From Mactromeris polynyma (Eukaryota > Mollusca > Bivalvia > Venerida > Mactridae): 64,000 nucleotides of DNA. Position 1 is the stretch's first letter. The number at the start of each line of letters is the position of its first letter. The notes under the pieces are model-generated. The model saw only the letters and a program-made list of their open reading frames with translations, was not told the DNA's origin and made no database searches. The DNA is taken from the NCBI GenBank assembly GCA_032209605.1, contig JASFXZ010000026.1, positions 3,844,001 through 3,908,000 on the forward strand, written 5' to 3'. A program made the position numbers and the translations under genes. Positions 10,604 to 22,208 of this stretch are shown piece after piece.

Positions 10604-11858
10604 TGTTATGCTGTTTATCGGGGTGTCGTACTGTACACCCGATGGATGACGACTGTCTTCCAAGATCTAAAAATAATCAAGAAGTGTGTCCTTTCCTCAA
10701 ATTTATTTAAACAGGTGTTATAACATAGAAGTCTGAATCAAGAGTCATAATATAATATATCATCAATTATACAAAGTATTCATGAACATGAACAAGTATT
10801 CATGAATACAAACAAGTATTCATGAGTATATTAGATGTAATAAAGTACTTCAATTTCAAGTATCCATATCTTAAATATTTCAAGATAAAAGTTAAAATAG
10901 TCAACCATAAATTAACCACAAAAATGCATATGGATTAAATTCAACATCAAGTTCTTGTTTAATTCATTTAAAAAGTATATCAGTAATAAGTATACATACA
11001 TGTCATCATGTCAAATAGCATGGAATACATTTAATCAGACACAAACATTGAATGTAACAACTTCGCTTTTGTTCGGCTTTCATTTCCTGGTCCTCATAAG
11101 GCAAAAGTTATGAATTTACTCTAAAGTGAAATAATGAAACCGAAACCGCTCTAATTACCGAAAAGCATATTCCGCTCTCTGTGAAACATAGGCCAATTAA
11201 TCAATTTCTTAAATCTAATCAATTCAAATACAATTCCATACTGTTTGATAAAGTTACAGAATTAAAATATCATTCATCGATATAACATAAAAAGCAAAGT
11301 TTCTTACCTAAAAATAATCAAGAAGTGTGTCCTTTCCTCAAATTTATTTAAACAGGTGTTATAACATAGAAGTCTGAATCAAGAGTGACTTCTTGGAGGA
11401 AGGACACAACTTTCATCGAAAGACCGAAATAGTAATTATCCAATAAGAAACTCTGTTACAAAATTCTAATGATTGATTGACCAATTAAAATTGTAGGGAT
11501 TAATATAACTGCAAAGAACTCTGGGATCTGAGACCCTAACATGTGTTACTTTGTCCATTGTTCAATTATGTCGCTTTTATCGTAATACCCCGCCACTTGC
11601 TTTGATAGCAATTTGCAGTTTAACAACTATCTTTTAAATTATGCGACAAGCTATCAGAAAAGTATTTATCGTTAAGATGTAGCTTGTGTTTATCACAACA
11701 CCGACAGACTGATTAAAGTAACTCGGCCTTTAATTCGATTATCACAAAAATAGTTGAAATATATAAAAATTGACCCTAAACTTAAAAACAACTCCAGAAT
11801 TTCAAAATATTAATTCAAAATAAAACACACAAAAATTCACCATTTTTAGGGCATAACA
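10604..11858. mobile_element. probable solo LTR (1255 bp)
   Basis: It begins TGTTATGC and ends GCATAACA, the TG...CA terminal inverted repeat of LTRs, and is flanked by the 4-bp duplication CTAG at 10600-10603 and 11859-11862. No retroviral-type coding region lies inside. An ~80-bp direct repeat (AATCAAGAAGTGTGTCC through TCTGAATCAAGAGT) occurs near 10669-10750 and 11310-11388. CTAG is itself a palindrome, so a TIR element of another class with slightly longer ends (CTAGTGTTATGC) is the alternative. Confidence 0.65.
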
Positions 11859-11862
11859 CTAG

Positions 11863-12489
11863 TAAATGAATGTACTACAAGTTTAACTTCTCTACAATGT
11901 TCAGCTGATATTTGCATCTCCAAAGATGCTATAGAGTGGTTGCTATGATATTTTTCAACGAATATTGTTTTATTAAGATATTCCGTTCAAAATAATGTTG
12001 TTTTTTTATCATTCCATCAGATTAATTGATCATATGGATATCTTTACTAATTTTCAGGGTCTACACATTTTGTCTTACTAGTATATCAATTCCATAGTTG
12101 TAACAATCTTGATTGCTATATGCATTATTATGTATTTTCTTGTCTTTTTTTCTTTTTGGGACCAAGCAGGGCCCGTTTATTAGCAATAATATTATATACA
12201 ATAATAGGTTGTGGTAACAATACATAGGATACTACCGTGTATACACCATATTCAACTACCGGATAATAAATTAAATGTATATATGTTACAAATGTCATAG
12301 TTATGTTTATAAATACATAAGCACCGGACTTCCTGACTTATACATTGCTATATTTCATAGAAGAATATTCACAAAACACATACGCACGATATGATCAAAA
12401 TGTAATGATAGAGAAAGGATATACTAAAACTGATAGAAAAGTAATACATGTAATAAGTATCTTATTTTCTTTTTGTCTGTCTATTTCAG
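11863..12489 (+). other. intron, nothing recognised
   Basis: AT-rich sequence up to the polypyrimidine tract (ctgtctatttcag) of the last LDLa exon. Confidence 0.5.
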
Positions 12490-12620
12490 GGACTTGTACG
12501 GAAGGCATGGTATTGTGTGGGGACAACAGTGCATGTCTCACCACCGATCAGTGGTGTGATTCTTTCCCAGATTGCGATGATGGATCTGACGAGAACGCTT
12601 GCACAGTTCCTGCAGCGTAA
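12490..12620 (+). CDS. LDL-receptor class A module, apparent last exon (8th)
   Basis: Acceptor ctatttcag, phase 1 entry. Six Cys: VLCGDNSAC then CDSFPDCDDGSDENAC, a canonical calcium cage. Five residues after the last Cys (TVPAA) the frame meets TAA at 12618-12620, and no good donor precedes it (only ACAGTTCCT). The simplest reading is that the protein ends here, directly after an LDLa module and with no membrane segment, implying a secreted product or isoform. ATTAAA at 12937-12942 is a possible poly(A) signal. An unseen weak donor leading to a further domain is the alternative. Confidence 0.82.
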
Positions 12621-13161
12621 TGGTCAATCCATCTACATGTATGTAATCATGAATATTCATTGTTTAAACTTATTTATTTTACATCGACTATTTTCAAAGA
12701 TTCAATTTAAGAACCGATTATAAAGCATGTGCTTTCTGCTTTTTCTTCAAAGAAATCTTAGCCGGCATATAATCTACCCCAAATTGTCCGGAATATCATC
12801 AAGAGTACGTAAAACACCGGTGGTAGCCATTTTGAACGCTAATGTCAGGGTTTTTAAGAGTAGCGTCCCCTCAATTTTAGGGGGGGGGGGGTGGTTAACT
12901 TGCTCCTGGCGTTAGGTCAATTATGTTACAACTTATATTAAATGCTCTGGACAACTGCTTCCTAGGTTACACACCATTACTCGCGCCTCATTCAGGGATT
13001 ATGAAGTTCTCGAGTGAACCTTATCAGGGTCGTATTCGAACTCATAGCCTTCGTGGGTCAGGCAAAGTGTTGTACTATGTACGCCTTCCTCATAATCTAC
13101 AATATTGTCTTGAGTTTAATGATATGACCGAGAGCATCACAAGTGAGTATCATGCAGAAAA
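12621..13161. other. no gene seen; possible 3' UTR
   Basis: Contains a G run near 12882 and an open frame at 12923-13174 with no recognisable domain. A minus-strand B-box-like GAGTTCGAATACG lies near 13030, too isolated to call a SINE. Confidence 0.5.
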
Positions 13162-13224
13162 ATGGTGTTCTTAATATTGAGATGGTCTTACTATTGAGGT
13201 GGTCTTTACATGAGGTTTATCTGT
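13162..13224. mobile_element. pogo-like MITE, 3' fragment
   Basis: GGTGTTCTTAATATTGAGATGG to TGAGGTTTATCTGTA matches the right end of the family. Confidence 0.7.
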
Positions 13225-13789
13225 AGTCCTGTTCGAAAACAATTTGACCCTTTTTGCTTTAAAGTGTCTAGTTTATTCAGCAGCAGGGCAATACATTGTA
13301 TTGCATTTATTTGTAATTACATGTTGCTTTTTTAAATTCTGAAACCTTTTAGTTTGATATTTTGGATATCTATATTTCAGGCATCGTGCTGCACAAAGGT
13401 TACTGTTCAACTGACAAACACTGTGTACAAGAATTTCTTGACACTTCTCAGAGAGGAATTTTGAAAACTTTACTACATTTAAAACTTCTATAAATTAACA
13501 ATTTGATTATCAACAATCCCTATGTGAGTGTGCATACAATACTCACGCACCCCTTTAAAGGGTCATAAATGCCCCACATCAACATCAGAGATATTTATAT
13601 TGATATCAACTTTCTGACAACAACTACAAGAACAGCAATCTTCATCATTTCAAGAGAAAATCAGATTATAGTCAATAGTGACATATGTGTTGAAAACAAA
13701 CGAAAATGTGTTTAACTGGACATTGTTTAACCAAATTTTCTAATACATGTAGTGTTGTTTAGGTTTATAGAAATGTTCCTTGTTACTTA
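13225..13789. other. no gene or repeat recognised
   Basis: AT-rich sequence; no supported exon. Confidence 0.5.
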
Positions 13790-14105
13790 TTTCTCTTTCC
13801 CCTATACAATTATTTCACTTTATAAAGTGTTCATGTTATTTTCTCCCCACTTTCGGCCTATTATAGCTAACTTTCTTGAATTGTCCTGTGATGTATTCCA
13901 TTAACATTAACTATTTGTCCTCTTTGATTCTCCTAGTTATCACTTATGGTGACCATGCCATTCATATCATACCTAATCCCTTACGTATTTACCCTTGCAC
14001 CTCCTCAAATGCCTTATGTTTTATGGATTGTTATTTTCGAGAGGTCTGTGTGGAGAGGCATTGTCTTATGTATGTGGCGTTCCCTGAAGCTACTTATTCT
14101 CTCTC
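13790..14105 (+). repeat. dispersed repeat family R1, copy B
   Basis: Aligns by eye with copy A: TTTCGGCCTATTATAGC, TTTGATTCTCCTAGTTATC, CCTCCTCAAATGCCTTATG and GTATGTGGCGTTCCCTG. The open frame across it is not conserved in the other copies. Confidence 0.85.
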
Positions 14106-15038
14106 TGTTACAAATACAAAACTAAGACACTTTGTTGTCAGTCATTATGTTAGACTGTCCTTAAAACATTTTGGTTTTGGTACCCTGACATTCTCACCAA
14201 TATTGGTCCCGACTCACCTTTTGCCACTTTTCATCCAGGATTCATTCCAATTCATCTGCTCCAAAATTTTATTTCGTATAATACATGGTTTTGAATAGCC
14301 CATTTCAAAAAGGCGTGCATACGAAGATCATCATACTTTATTTCGGATGATACCAAGTATTCAGAACGTTGTCGAATAAATGAGGTCTGCCTGTATAAAT
14401 GTTGACCTATCAATCCAAGCAGAACATTTGCACATGCTTGCCTCAAACAAGTACTTTTTAAGGGTTTCTTTATCTGCAATTAATGTATAATAACGTAGAA
14501 CATATTTGTGTGTTTCGGTGTAAGATAGAAAGTTATTTCTGCGAGTCAGCATCAGCAACCAATTGTGTAAAACTGGATAATCATTTGGTTTGGCTTAAAG
14601 ATAACTAAAACTCGAGTTGTTGGGTTGAAATGTGGTTTGGCCAAGTAATGAGCCAATCAAATTGATTGAAATTACAGGTAACCTCAGATTAAAGTTAGCC
14701 TATTTTATTCCGTCGGTTACAGATGCTGATAAGTTGAAATAACTGGATCTTACGTGACTGAAACAAACAAAGTTTTCAATTTATTTCATGCAACATCTTG
14801 GTCTTTTTTTTATCTGTTAGTCACATCAAATATCACAGTTGAATATATGACGTCATTATCACTTTGACAATTTCAACGCGAGTTGATTGGACGATAATCA
14901 ATTCATTCTCTATTAGTCCGCATAAAATCACCAGTAAGCATGGAATGAATATTTTATCTTCGACCTCGTGACCCTCTGTGTAACTGAATTGTTGCACAAA
15001 TGTGTATTCTGTTTTACTAAGTTGATTCTCAATACTTA
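14106..15038. other. no gene or repeat recognised
   Basis: Low-complexity AT-rich DNA; short open frames on both strands show no domain. Confidence 0.5.
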
Positions 15039-15225
15039 CAGTAAAACCTCAATTGTACGACCATCCTTGGGAACATTGGAAGCTGGTATTTTTTTAGATG
15101 GTCTTAATATCGAGTTTGAGTAAAGAGTAACATAGTGAAAATGGACAATTGTCACAATTACAAAATGTGTTCTAAATTTTAAGGTGGTCCGATTATTGAG
15201 GTGGTCTTTAATTGAGGTTTTACTG
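15039..15225. mobile_element. pogo-like MITE, full copy (187 bp)
   Basis: Starts CAGTAAAACCTCAATTG and ends CAATTGAGGTTTTACTG in inverse (ATTGAGGTTTTACTG), flanked by TA on both sides (15037-15038 and 15226-15227). TA duplication plus CAG...CTG ends fit the Tc1/mariner superfamily, pogo/Tigger type. No transposase. Confidence 0.88.
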
Positions 15226-15834
15226 TATATGATAATCTTTGACAACTGTTTGTTTCCCATATAAGGGTATTTTGGTTAATTTGTAGTGATACTAACAACA
15301 TTATCATAATAATCACATCATCAGTGCTGTCTGTATCTATTATAGACGTTTTGTGTGACATTGTAGATCATTACAGATTACTAAAACTAATAGAATCTTA
15401 TATACTTCTTTGCATTCATCTGCTTTTGTATTCAAGTTCCTCATATTGCTACGTTTCCTAATAAAGCTTTTTTGTAGTCACTGTGGCTGTTTTTGAAACT
15501 TATATTTTATATGCAAGACTTGTTGTTTTAAAAGCTAAAGAAACAAATGGTGGTGCTCAGTAACATCAGTATTACTGCCATCAGTACTATCATCAGCAGC
15601 AGTACTATTACTGCTGAGCTGTGTACTATAGTCAGCAGTAAGGGATAATGATATGTTGCTCCTTTCATAACCAGTAACAGTATACCATTGTGTACATAAA
15701 TGGAAGTTATATTGCAGACAGTAGGATGGAATGTAAATGGTTCCATTCACTTAACTTGTGAATTCTAAAATTAGAAAATACTACTATATACACGAAATGG
15801 CTGTATAATTTAACATACGAAATAAGGAGCGTAG
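15226..15834. other. no gene recognised
   Basis: Contains an imperfect CAGTA/CAGCAG-rich stretch at 15555-15640 resembling the 8.4-kb minisatellite motif. No exon. Confidence 0.5.
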
Positions 15835-15985
15835 ATTCCTATAGGCCGTGTCGAAAAAATGAAATGGCCAAAACTGCAATAAGATTTTTGATGTTATTGT
15901 AAGCATATTTACCGAAAATAAAAACTGTACACCAAGGCGCATCCCGGACGATCTAAGCTACAACAAAGCTATTAGGTCTTTGGCT
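15835..15985 (+). repeat. dispersed repeat R2, copy B
   Basis: GAAATGGCCAAAACTGCAATA, GTAAGCATATTTACCG and GACGATCTAAGCTAC match 10346-10530. Confidence 0.75.
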
Positions 15986-16866
15986 ACAATAAATCTTCCG
16001 GGGGACGTCACGTGTCTACCCAATCTTTTTCTCATTGATATATAAAAAATAGCCTTTGACAGTTTTTTGCTCACGGGACGTCCTGATGGACTGTAGTGTA
16101 TCAACTCCAAGGAAGATTTTCCGATCACTTTTTACACGTGTAAGATATCTTTGTAAAACGTGTTGAATGTTGGTAGCATTCATCGAGTGAAGGAAGATAA
16201 TCATAGCTGGACTGTCTAAACATCTATTTTCCAGTTACTTCCCATGGATTTCGGCAAATTTTTCAGCAGGGATCGTTTTACCGAGAATGGCGTACATTTT
16301 TGAGAGAGAATGAAAATGATAAACATATTAGAGGTTTAATTTAATTAAAGACATTGAAATCGATTAAGGCGTTTGGAATCAGACTTTCGGAAAGATTCGT
16401 CTAGCTTTCAGTCAATATTTCATGTCCCCAACTTAGAAATAATTGGTGGTGATTGTTTGTTATCAGCAAGTATATTCATTTTTCAATATCTCGGTTAAAA
16501 ATGTTCTTCTTGACTGAAACTTTATATACATGTATCCTGAGCACGTTGGCAAAGAGTCAAGCAAAGAGAATGGGAGAACTCCGTATATTTACCTTTTGCA
16601 AACTGTTTTAGCACTAAATTAACATACACTGCATGTATTATGCATTCATAGTACATAATTATATAAAGTATAATTGTAGCCTCTTTCGAAAAAATACATG
16701 TGTATTGAGTTCTGTTATTATGCACCATACAGTTTTGCCTTGTATTTCGTATTGGCAAGGTAGCTAATGGTTGATACTTAGTTTTCTACCACGACATCTT
16801 TTCAACAGAAATTATAATGACACTGACCAATACATATATGATTAAATACTGCCAGGCAGTTTGGGA
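15986..16866. other. no gene recognised
   Basis: AT-rich; no exon, repeat or RNA gene seen. Confidence 0.5.
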
Positions 16867-17345
16867 TGAACAGGGACATTGTTACGAGACGTCTAAAAAA
16901 TTCTGCAGCACTACTTCGCCGTTTGTTGAATCAGTTCTCCGCGCTCACTATCGCCTGGCTCGATTGTAGAGGGTTCAGCATCATTTGCCTAGTGACCACC
17001 TGAGTGACCAGAACATTTTTTTCGGACGAATCACGCTTTAATTGCAGTAACCATGACGGTAGGGTTCGCGTATGTAAGACATTCGCAAAGGAGAACGTTT
17101 TGATTGCTGTTGCGTCTGGGACATGAGACCTGAAGTCCAAAATGAACCTGATTACCTGATGCAAGACAACATGAAACTACGCACTGCTCGCATCACAACA
17201 TTTCTAAAATTAAAATGGATTTAACTGCTTTCGCCTGCTCAATCGCCCGATCTGAACCCGATTTAAAACATCTGGGATGGGCTCGGTAGCAGGGTTAGAC
17301 CCAGATACAAAGTTCATAATTTGCGAGAACTTTCAAAAAAATATT
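16867..17345 (+). pseudogene. decayed Tc1-like transposase
   Basis: Translated in shifting frames it shows the order of a Tc1 transposase: an HTH/linker part resembling RPFV..VL..HR.AR near 16915-16970, the first catalytic region FGRIT/FSDESRF with SNHDGRVRV at about 17015-17075, and the C-terminal AQSPDLNPI..IWDGLGSRV at about 17240-17300. DDE transposases cut and paste DNA in the nucleus. Stops and frameshifts interrupt every part and the central DDE region is lost, so this is a molecular fossil. No TIRs were found. Confidence 0.78.
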
Positions 17346-17601
17346 TGAGTGTATACGTCATGATGTGGTCACAAGCGATATTGAAATGAAATGTCTCATT
17401 TGATAATGCTTTTTCAGGGAACATGTAAACATTTGTCGATCCACAGTGCCTTTTCACAATTTGCAACTTTTATTTTGATCCCATGTGCCACCTTCTGAGC
17501 AAAACATTCATCCTAACTGATTTAGTAACAAATATCAAATATGTCCGTGAAAGTGTCTTAAAAATATCTACAATTTGGTACGAATTATCATATGGAGAGC
17601 C

Positions 17602-17801
17602 AGGCTCCGTGTTCAAGAAGAATTAGTTTTTTGGTTCAAGATAAAATAAAATTTCTTGCGAACTTTGAAATTGCTGAATGCAAAGCTAAATCTTTTTATA
17701 TGATAGATATGAAAATGTTTTGCTAAACGTTTAAGACATTAAAGCTATTCATGTTTATTTAGAAAATGTTGACCCATATCAAATTCAGTGAACCCAGGGC
17801 C
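17602..17801. mobile_element. small TIR element, GGCTCCGTGTTCA ends
   Basis: Left end GGCTCCGTGTTCA and right end GTGAACCCAGGGCC are imperfect inverted repeats. Internal blocks (AAATCTTTTTA, GATATGAAAATGTTTTGC, GACATTAAA) match the element at 23081-23469. Confidence 0.7.
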
Positions 17802-17855
17802 AGGTTCATATAAACCCCGAGTTAGCACTTTCTTTTGCGCTAGAATATAATACTG

Positions 17856-18030
17856 CAGTAAAACCTCAATAATAATACCATCCTTAGGACCTTTGAAAAC
17901 TGGTCTTCATGTTGAGGTGGTCTTAATATTGAGGTTATATTAAGAGCAAAATAGTGAAAATGGACTTGAACATTGTGTTCTTAATTTTGAGGTGGTCATA
18001 TTATTTAGATAATCTTGAACTCTATTTTTT
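17856..18030. mobile_element. pogo-like MITE with decayed right end
   Basis: Begins CAGTAAAACCTCAATAATAA and keeps the core GAGGTGGTCTTAATATTGAGG. The right end (TTTAGATAATCTTGAAC) is degenerate. Confidence 0.8.
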
Positions 18031-18149
18031 GAAATGCATTTATACCTCTTACTAATTATTAACAGGAAAAAGATGCGATAGTATGCTTGTCCGCTTTTGT
18101 AGTCATTGATATAAAAAATATCGACACTTTTTAGGTAACTTCAACCGAT

Positions 18150-18480
18150 AACAAGAAACATCTTTACAAAAAGATGGTCGACGCAAGTTGAAGGTTAAGA
18201 TTTGTTGTGCAACATAAAAAATGCCGATATGTTACGTTTGCTGGTCACGCAAGATCGAAAATGGATTCATTAAATTCACCGAAATTCAATGGACTTCGGT
18301 AAGGTAACGTACCCCTTATCGAAAGGTTATTCAATCTGCGTCAAGGTTACAAACGTTGATCGGTTGAAGAGAAATTGCCTTTGTGGTTAACTTAAGATTT
18401 GGTTTACACAACACATATATGCAAAAAGCAAAACCATGTTAGTACGGCTGCGCCGAAAAAGCGCCCCGATTAACGACGCT
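18150..18480 (+). repeat. dispersed repeat R3, copy A
   Basis: Shared with 26187-26480 over its length (AAGATGGTCG, TTAAGATTTGTTGTGCAACA, GAAGAGAAATTGCCTT, GGCTGCGCCGAAAA) and in part with 20133-20300. No protein is encoded in common. Confidence 0.82.
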
Positions 18481-19106
18481 GTTTGTTTGAAGAAATCTTA
18501 GCGCTAATTATCTTTATATTTTATAGTTGCCAGTCATTTAGCAAAAACTTATCTCTTTACGGCCGCGATGATATACCAAGAAATGTATAAAAAACACAAC
18601 GTCACATATAACTCTATAAATATATTCATACATCGGAATATGTATAAACATGTGTTCATACTTGTCAAAAATAACTCATTTACTTGGCTTAAATTGCTGT
18701 CAATATAAAAAGGCATGTCCTCGAATGACTAAATATGGTACAATAACTAATATATGTGTACATATAACTGATGATTGATATATCAATGTGGACAAGTATC
18801 GCTTATATTGACAACTGTAGATGTGATAGAACAAGTAATAGTCAATATTTATAGTGTCGAACTCTTTACAAACATGCACGCGCGCGCTTAAATAACTTTG
18901 TACGAATTGATTTCTCGTACACGTGACACTTATCAGGCATTGAATGCTTTCCATTAACTACAAAAGATATAGTTGTTGAGAACTGTCGTCAGAGGAATGT
19001 ATGTCGGTGTCTTACCTATATACCTAACTAGTGTGGACGGCGAGCGCTATTTTATCCAAACATTTCTTTAGAACGTATAAGGTGGATTGACGCCAAGTAC
19101 CACATT
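18481..19106. other. no gene recognised
   Basis: AT-rich with a short (CG) run near 18880. No exon seen. Confidence 0.5.
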
Positions 19107-19220
19107 TACAGGTTGGTGTTTCTTATTCATGTATACATTATTTTAAAAAATATAATCGACTTACGCCGCTACTTTTGCCAATCTACACCTCTGTACCTGT
19201 CTACAAGCTTACTTAAAAAC
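19107..19220 (+). repeat. dispersed repeat R4, copy A
   Basis: TTATTCATGTA, GCCAATCTACACCTCTGTA and CTACAAGCTT match 20775-20890 with moderate divergence. Confidence 0.65.
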
Positions 19221-20132
19221 TGAAAATGCGGACTGTCCTTTGTCTACTAATTTGGGTTAAAAAAGGTTGGTGTTTAATCACTTGTTGTTTGTGTCAGTTA
19301 GATAAGCGACATTTTTTGCAATCTTAACGCTTTACATAATTATTGTTGTTTTGGGGACTTACGCTATGCTTCAACAGTATATCAGTGGACCGAATCGACT
19401 TCCCAGGATAACCAAACAGTACTAACATGTTCTTCCACAAACATCCGACATATTCCCCCACATAAATCGGGGATGGAGGGAGGACAAATGGCTTCTGTAA
19501 AATAATCTTCAGTAAATCTGTTTGACGCACTTTATACGTGTTGCAAGTGGTTTCAGAAACAAATACAATAAGTAGAGTGTGTCAATAAAAACTTGGGATA
19601 AGAACACGCCCGTGTTTTACAATATCATTAAAAATGATATCGTATATGGTATCGATTCGAGTTAATCAACGCTTTCAACATAATTCCCTTTTAACAGTTA
19701 AATAATTGGTAACTTAATACATTGTTAAGTTTATTTGTTTAGCTTTTTCATTCTTTATTTCTGTCAATGATAACGTATTTTCATCGTTTTATCTATTTGT
19801 TTATATTTTATGTAATTCAATGCCTTACTGTCACACAATACTATATATATGAAGGATCACAATAGAATTAAGAGTTTTGCTTGAACTCTTTTTTGTGTTA
19901 TCCTTAACATATAATATTGATTGATATGGCTTTATTGATCCATACATATTGTTTTTACTAATGTATGTCATGATTTTATATTGCCATGTAAATTGTACAT
20001 TTTATGTGGAAATAAATCTAAATATAATCTTTAAAAGCCACATTACTAAATTAATTTGCAGCAACGTCAAGTTATGTATATGAAACTCATAAACTTATTA
20101 TATGACTGTTTAAAACCAATAAGAAAAAATCT
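19221..20132. other. no gene recognised
   Basis: AT-rich DNA with scattered short open frames lacking domains. Confidence 0.5.
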
Positions 20133-20300
20133 TGAAAAAAGATGGTCGGCGCAATCTGATGCAAGCAAATTAATTGCAATCTTGTTGTGCAACCTGATAT
20201 TTAATATTATAACAAAAATTAGCAATAAAGTGCAGATGTTGTACTAGAAGCGTATTTCGGTAATGCGAAATGGAATTCGGTAAATTTACCGAATAAACGT
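20133..20300 (+). repeat. dispersed repeat R3, partial copy
   Basis: AAAAGATGGTCGGCGCAAT, CTTGTTGTGCAAC and AATTCGGTAAATTTACCGAA match the other R3 copies. Confidence 0.65.
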
Positions 20301-20424
20301 GGTCCGACTGTACATTTATGTCCCAGCAGAGACAACTTGTTCCCTGTAATGGATCATTGATGATGTTTTTATGATGCATTTAATGTAAAACTCAGACAAG
20401 TTTTAGTTACTTTTAAACACTAAT

Positions 20425-20720
20425 CCCAAGGTCCCACAAAGCATCCGGGCAGTAACGAGCTCCGCAAGGGCCAAACCTATGAGGGTCAGTGAGTAATCGC
20501 ACTGCATGCCGTGTGGGCCCGCCCGATTTTCCAAAGATTGTTCGAGCCGTATGGGTGCCGTCTATATAATGGCTAAATATTGAGCATGCATAACTATCCA
20601 GCCTCGGTCAGATGAGTCCTACGGGTGATCCTGGGTCCGTAGGACGTTGTGTACCGTAAAGGCCTATGAACCGTGTGAAGTCCCTGCGCCAGGACCTTCG
20701 TGTGACCGATGCATTTATGT
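20425..20720. other. GC-rich island of unknown nature
   Basis: About 300 bp clearly richer in G+C than its surroundings, with no open frame. It contains a perfect 9-bp stem GTCCTACGG/CCGTAGGAC (20608-20645 region) preceded by CAGATGA, recalling the stem II end of a hammerhead ribozyme, but the required GAAA after the stem reads GTTG. It may be a relic of a structured-RNA or retroelement end. Confidence 0.35.
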
Positions 20721-20774
20721 CTATGGTGTAATTTATTGAGGCAATACACACCTCATTGAAATCAGTGTGTCGAA

Positions 20775-20890
20775 CGTGGTAACTTATTCATGTAGATATT
20801 ATTTTATAAGCTCTAATCTATTTACGGTTTCCCGACTACGTTGGGCAATCGGCACCTCTGCACCTGCCTACCAGCTTTCTTAATTATGTA
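20775..20890 (+). repeat. dispersed repeat R4, copy B
   Basis: TTATTCATGTAGATATTATTT and GCAATCGGCACCTCTGCACCT match 19107-19220. Confidence 0.65.
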
Positions 20891-21473
20891 GAATAATGAC
20901 GTTGTATGTCTTGAGCTTTGAAAATATACAGACATAAGTTCTTTAATGTTAATGAGCTCATTGACACGTCACACAGTTTAACATAATTAACTCGACTATC
21001 TTAACATAGCGCTAAACAAAATGGTTTTCATCCTCTATGTCATCATTATTGCACAAATTACATTTTTTCTACTCATGACATAATCGTATCTGGTTCATTT
21101 ACGTATGAAACTCTTAACAAATATTTCATGTACGAGGGATGATCATTAAAGTCGACGACAACCATCATATAGTATGGATATTTCGTCCTACTGGCATGAG
21201 ATGGTGTTATCTTGCAGTACACATAGTGCTGCCACACTGTTACCACGGCGTAGGCACGTGTCATGATACCACACCCTGTCAAATTTAAGCCTTGCAGTGG
21301 ACCAACCAGTACTAGAACATTATATATCCGTTGTAACACCGATCGTTGGGGACGGAGCTGCTAATACCAGTTTAATGTTTTAAGACTGGGGCTCAAACAT
21401 TTGACGTGTCGTCACCCAAGCGGTCTTAAAGATGATATAAAGTACGTAGTGTTTTATACTACAGGTATTGACG
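20891..21473 (+). other. upstream region of the small secreted-protein gene
   Basis: No exon seen. TATAAA at 21436-21441 lies 33 bp before the ATG and could serve as a TATA box, which would give a very short leader. An untranslated upstream exon is equally possible. Confidence 0.4.
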
Positions 21474-21597
21474 ATGTCTCGACTCATTACGGTCCTTCTG
21501 ATCTCCGTCTGTGTCATCACCATATCGCACACACAATTTATGCATAGATCACAATTTGGAATGATGGATTGGTTGATGGACGACCCTCATAAAATGG
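21474..21597 (+). CDS. small secreted protein, exon 1 (signal peptide)
   Basis: ATG at 21474 opens a frame with a textbook signal peptide: SRLITVLLISVCVITIS, with cleavage plausible after the His-Thr-Gln region near residues 19-21. It continues into a Met-rich segment (SQFGMMDWLMDD) and stops at a strong donor (G|GTGAGT) in phase 1. The second exon at 24449 has the complementary phase. Joined, the protein has 91 residues, about 70 after cleavage, no cysteine in the mature part and no transmembrane segment. I do not recognise the family. Size and signal peptide suggest a secreted peptide precursor or small extracellular protein. No homologue was searched for. Confidence 0.7.
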
Positions 21598-21962
21598 GTG
21601 AGTTTAATGAGATTTTTTTTTAAATAATAAAACTCGTTGATTTAAACGTCATATACGAAACTTAGCTGGAGTCCTACTAGAAAGTAGAACAAGTTTTCTG
21701 TATACATGTATAATTAAACAAACAAAGGCATCGATTAAATATTGTGATAATACAAAATATATGTTGTATATCTCATTATCGTTGGCATTTTTATAGGATT
21801 CTTACATCTCGCAGGAAGCGATTTTTTCCAAGACGCAAACTGACCGCAAGCATTAACTTATCTCGATGCGAAATGTAGAAAAGACCGGTGGAGACATTTG
21901 CACTTCATTTTTTCTCTCCTAAGAAATATTGAATTCTTGACGTTGAAATCGTGACAAGAATT

Positions 21963-22105
21963 CCTAATTTCAACTTCGTGAATTCACGATTTCAGCTTCA
22001 CGAATTCACGATTTCAAACGTACGAATTCACGATTTCAAATTCACGAACTCACGATTTCAAATTCACGAATTCACGATTTCAACTTCATGAATACACGAT
22101 TTCGA
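21963..22105. repeat. 22-bp minisatellite
   Basis: Six to seven copies of GAATTCACGATTTCA plus a 7-bp variable part (GCTTCAC, AACGTAC, AATTCAC). It lies in the intron of the small secreted-protein gene. Confidence 0.93.
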
Positions 22106-22130
22106 CTTCTTCGACTCATTTCATGTATCA

Positions 22131-22200
22131 TGCGTATGGTAGCACACTTCTGTCATCAGTTACCTACATGTTATATGATGGCAGAAGTGTGCCACCATAC
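22131..22200. repeat. short hairpin
   Basis: GTATGGTAGCACACTTCTGTC and GGCAGAAGTGTGCCACCATAC pair over about 25 bp with two mismatches around a ~17-nt loop, just after the 22-bp array. Confidence 0.8.
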
Positions 22201-22208
22201 ATGCGTAT

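Noticed and set aside
12923..13174. 83-residue open frame after the last LDLa exon
   Set aside because: No cysteine pattern or domain; a donor-like AAGTGAGT is present, but no acceptor or homology supports an exon.
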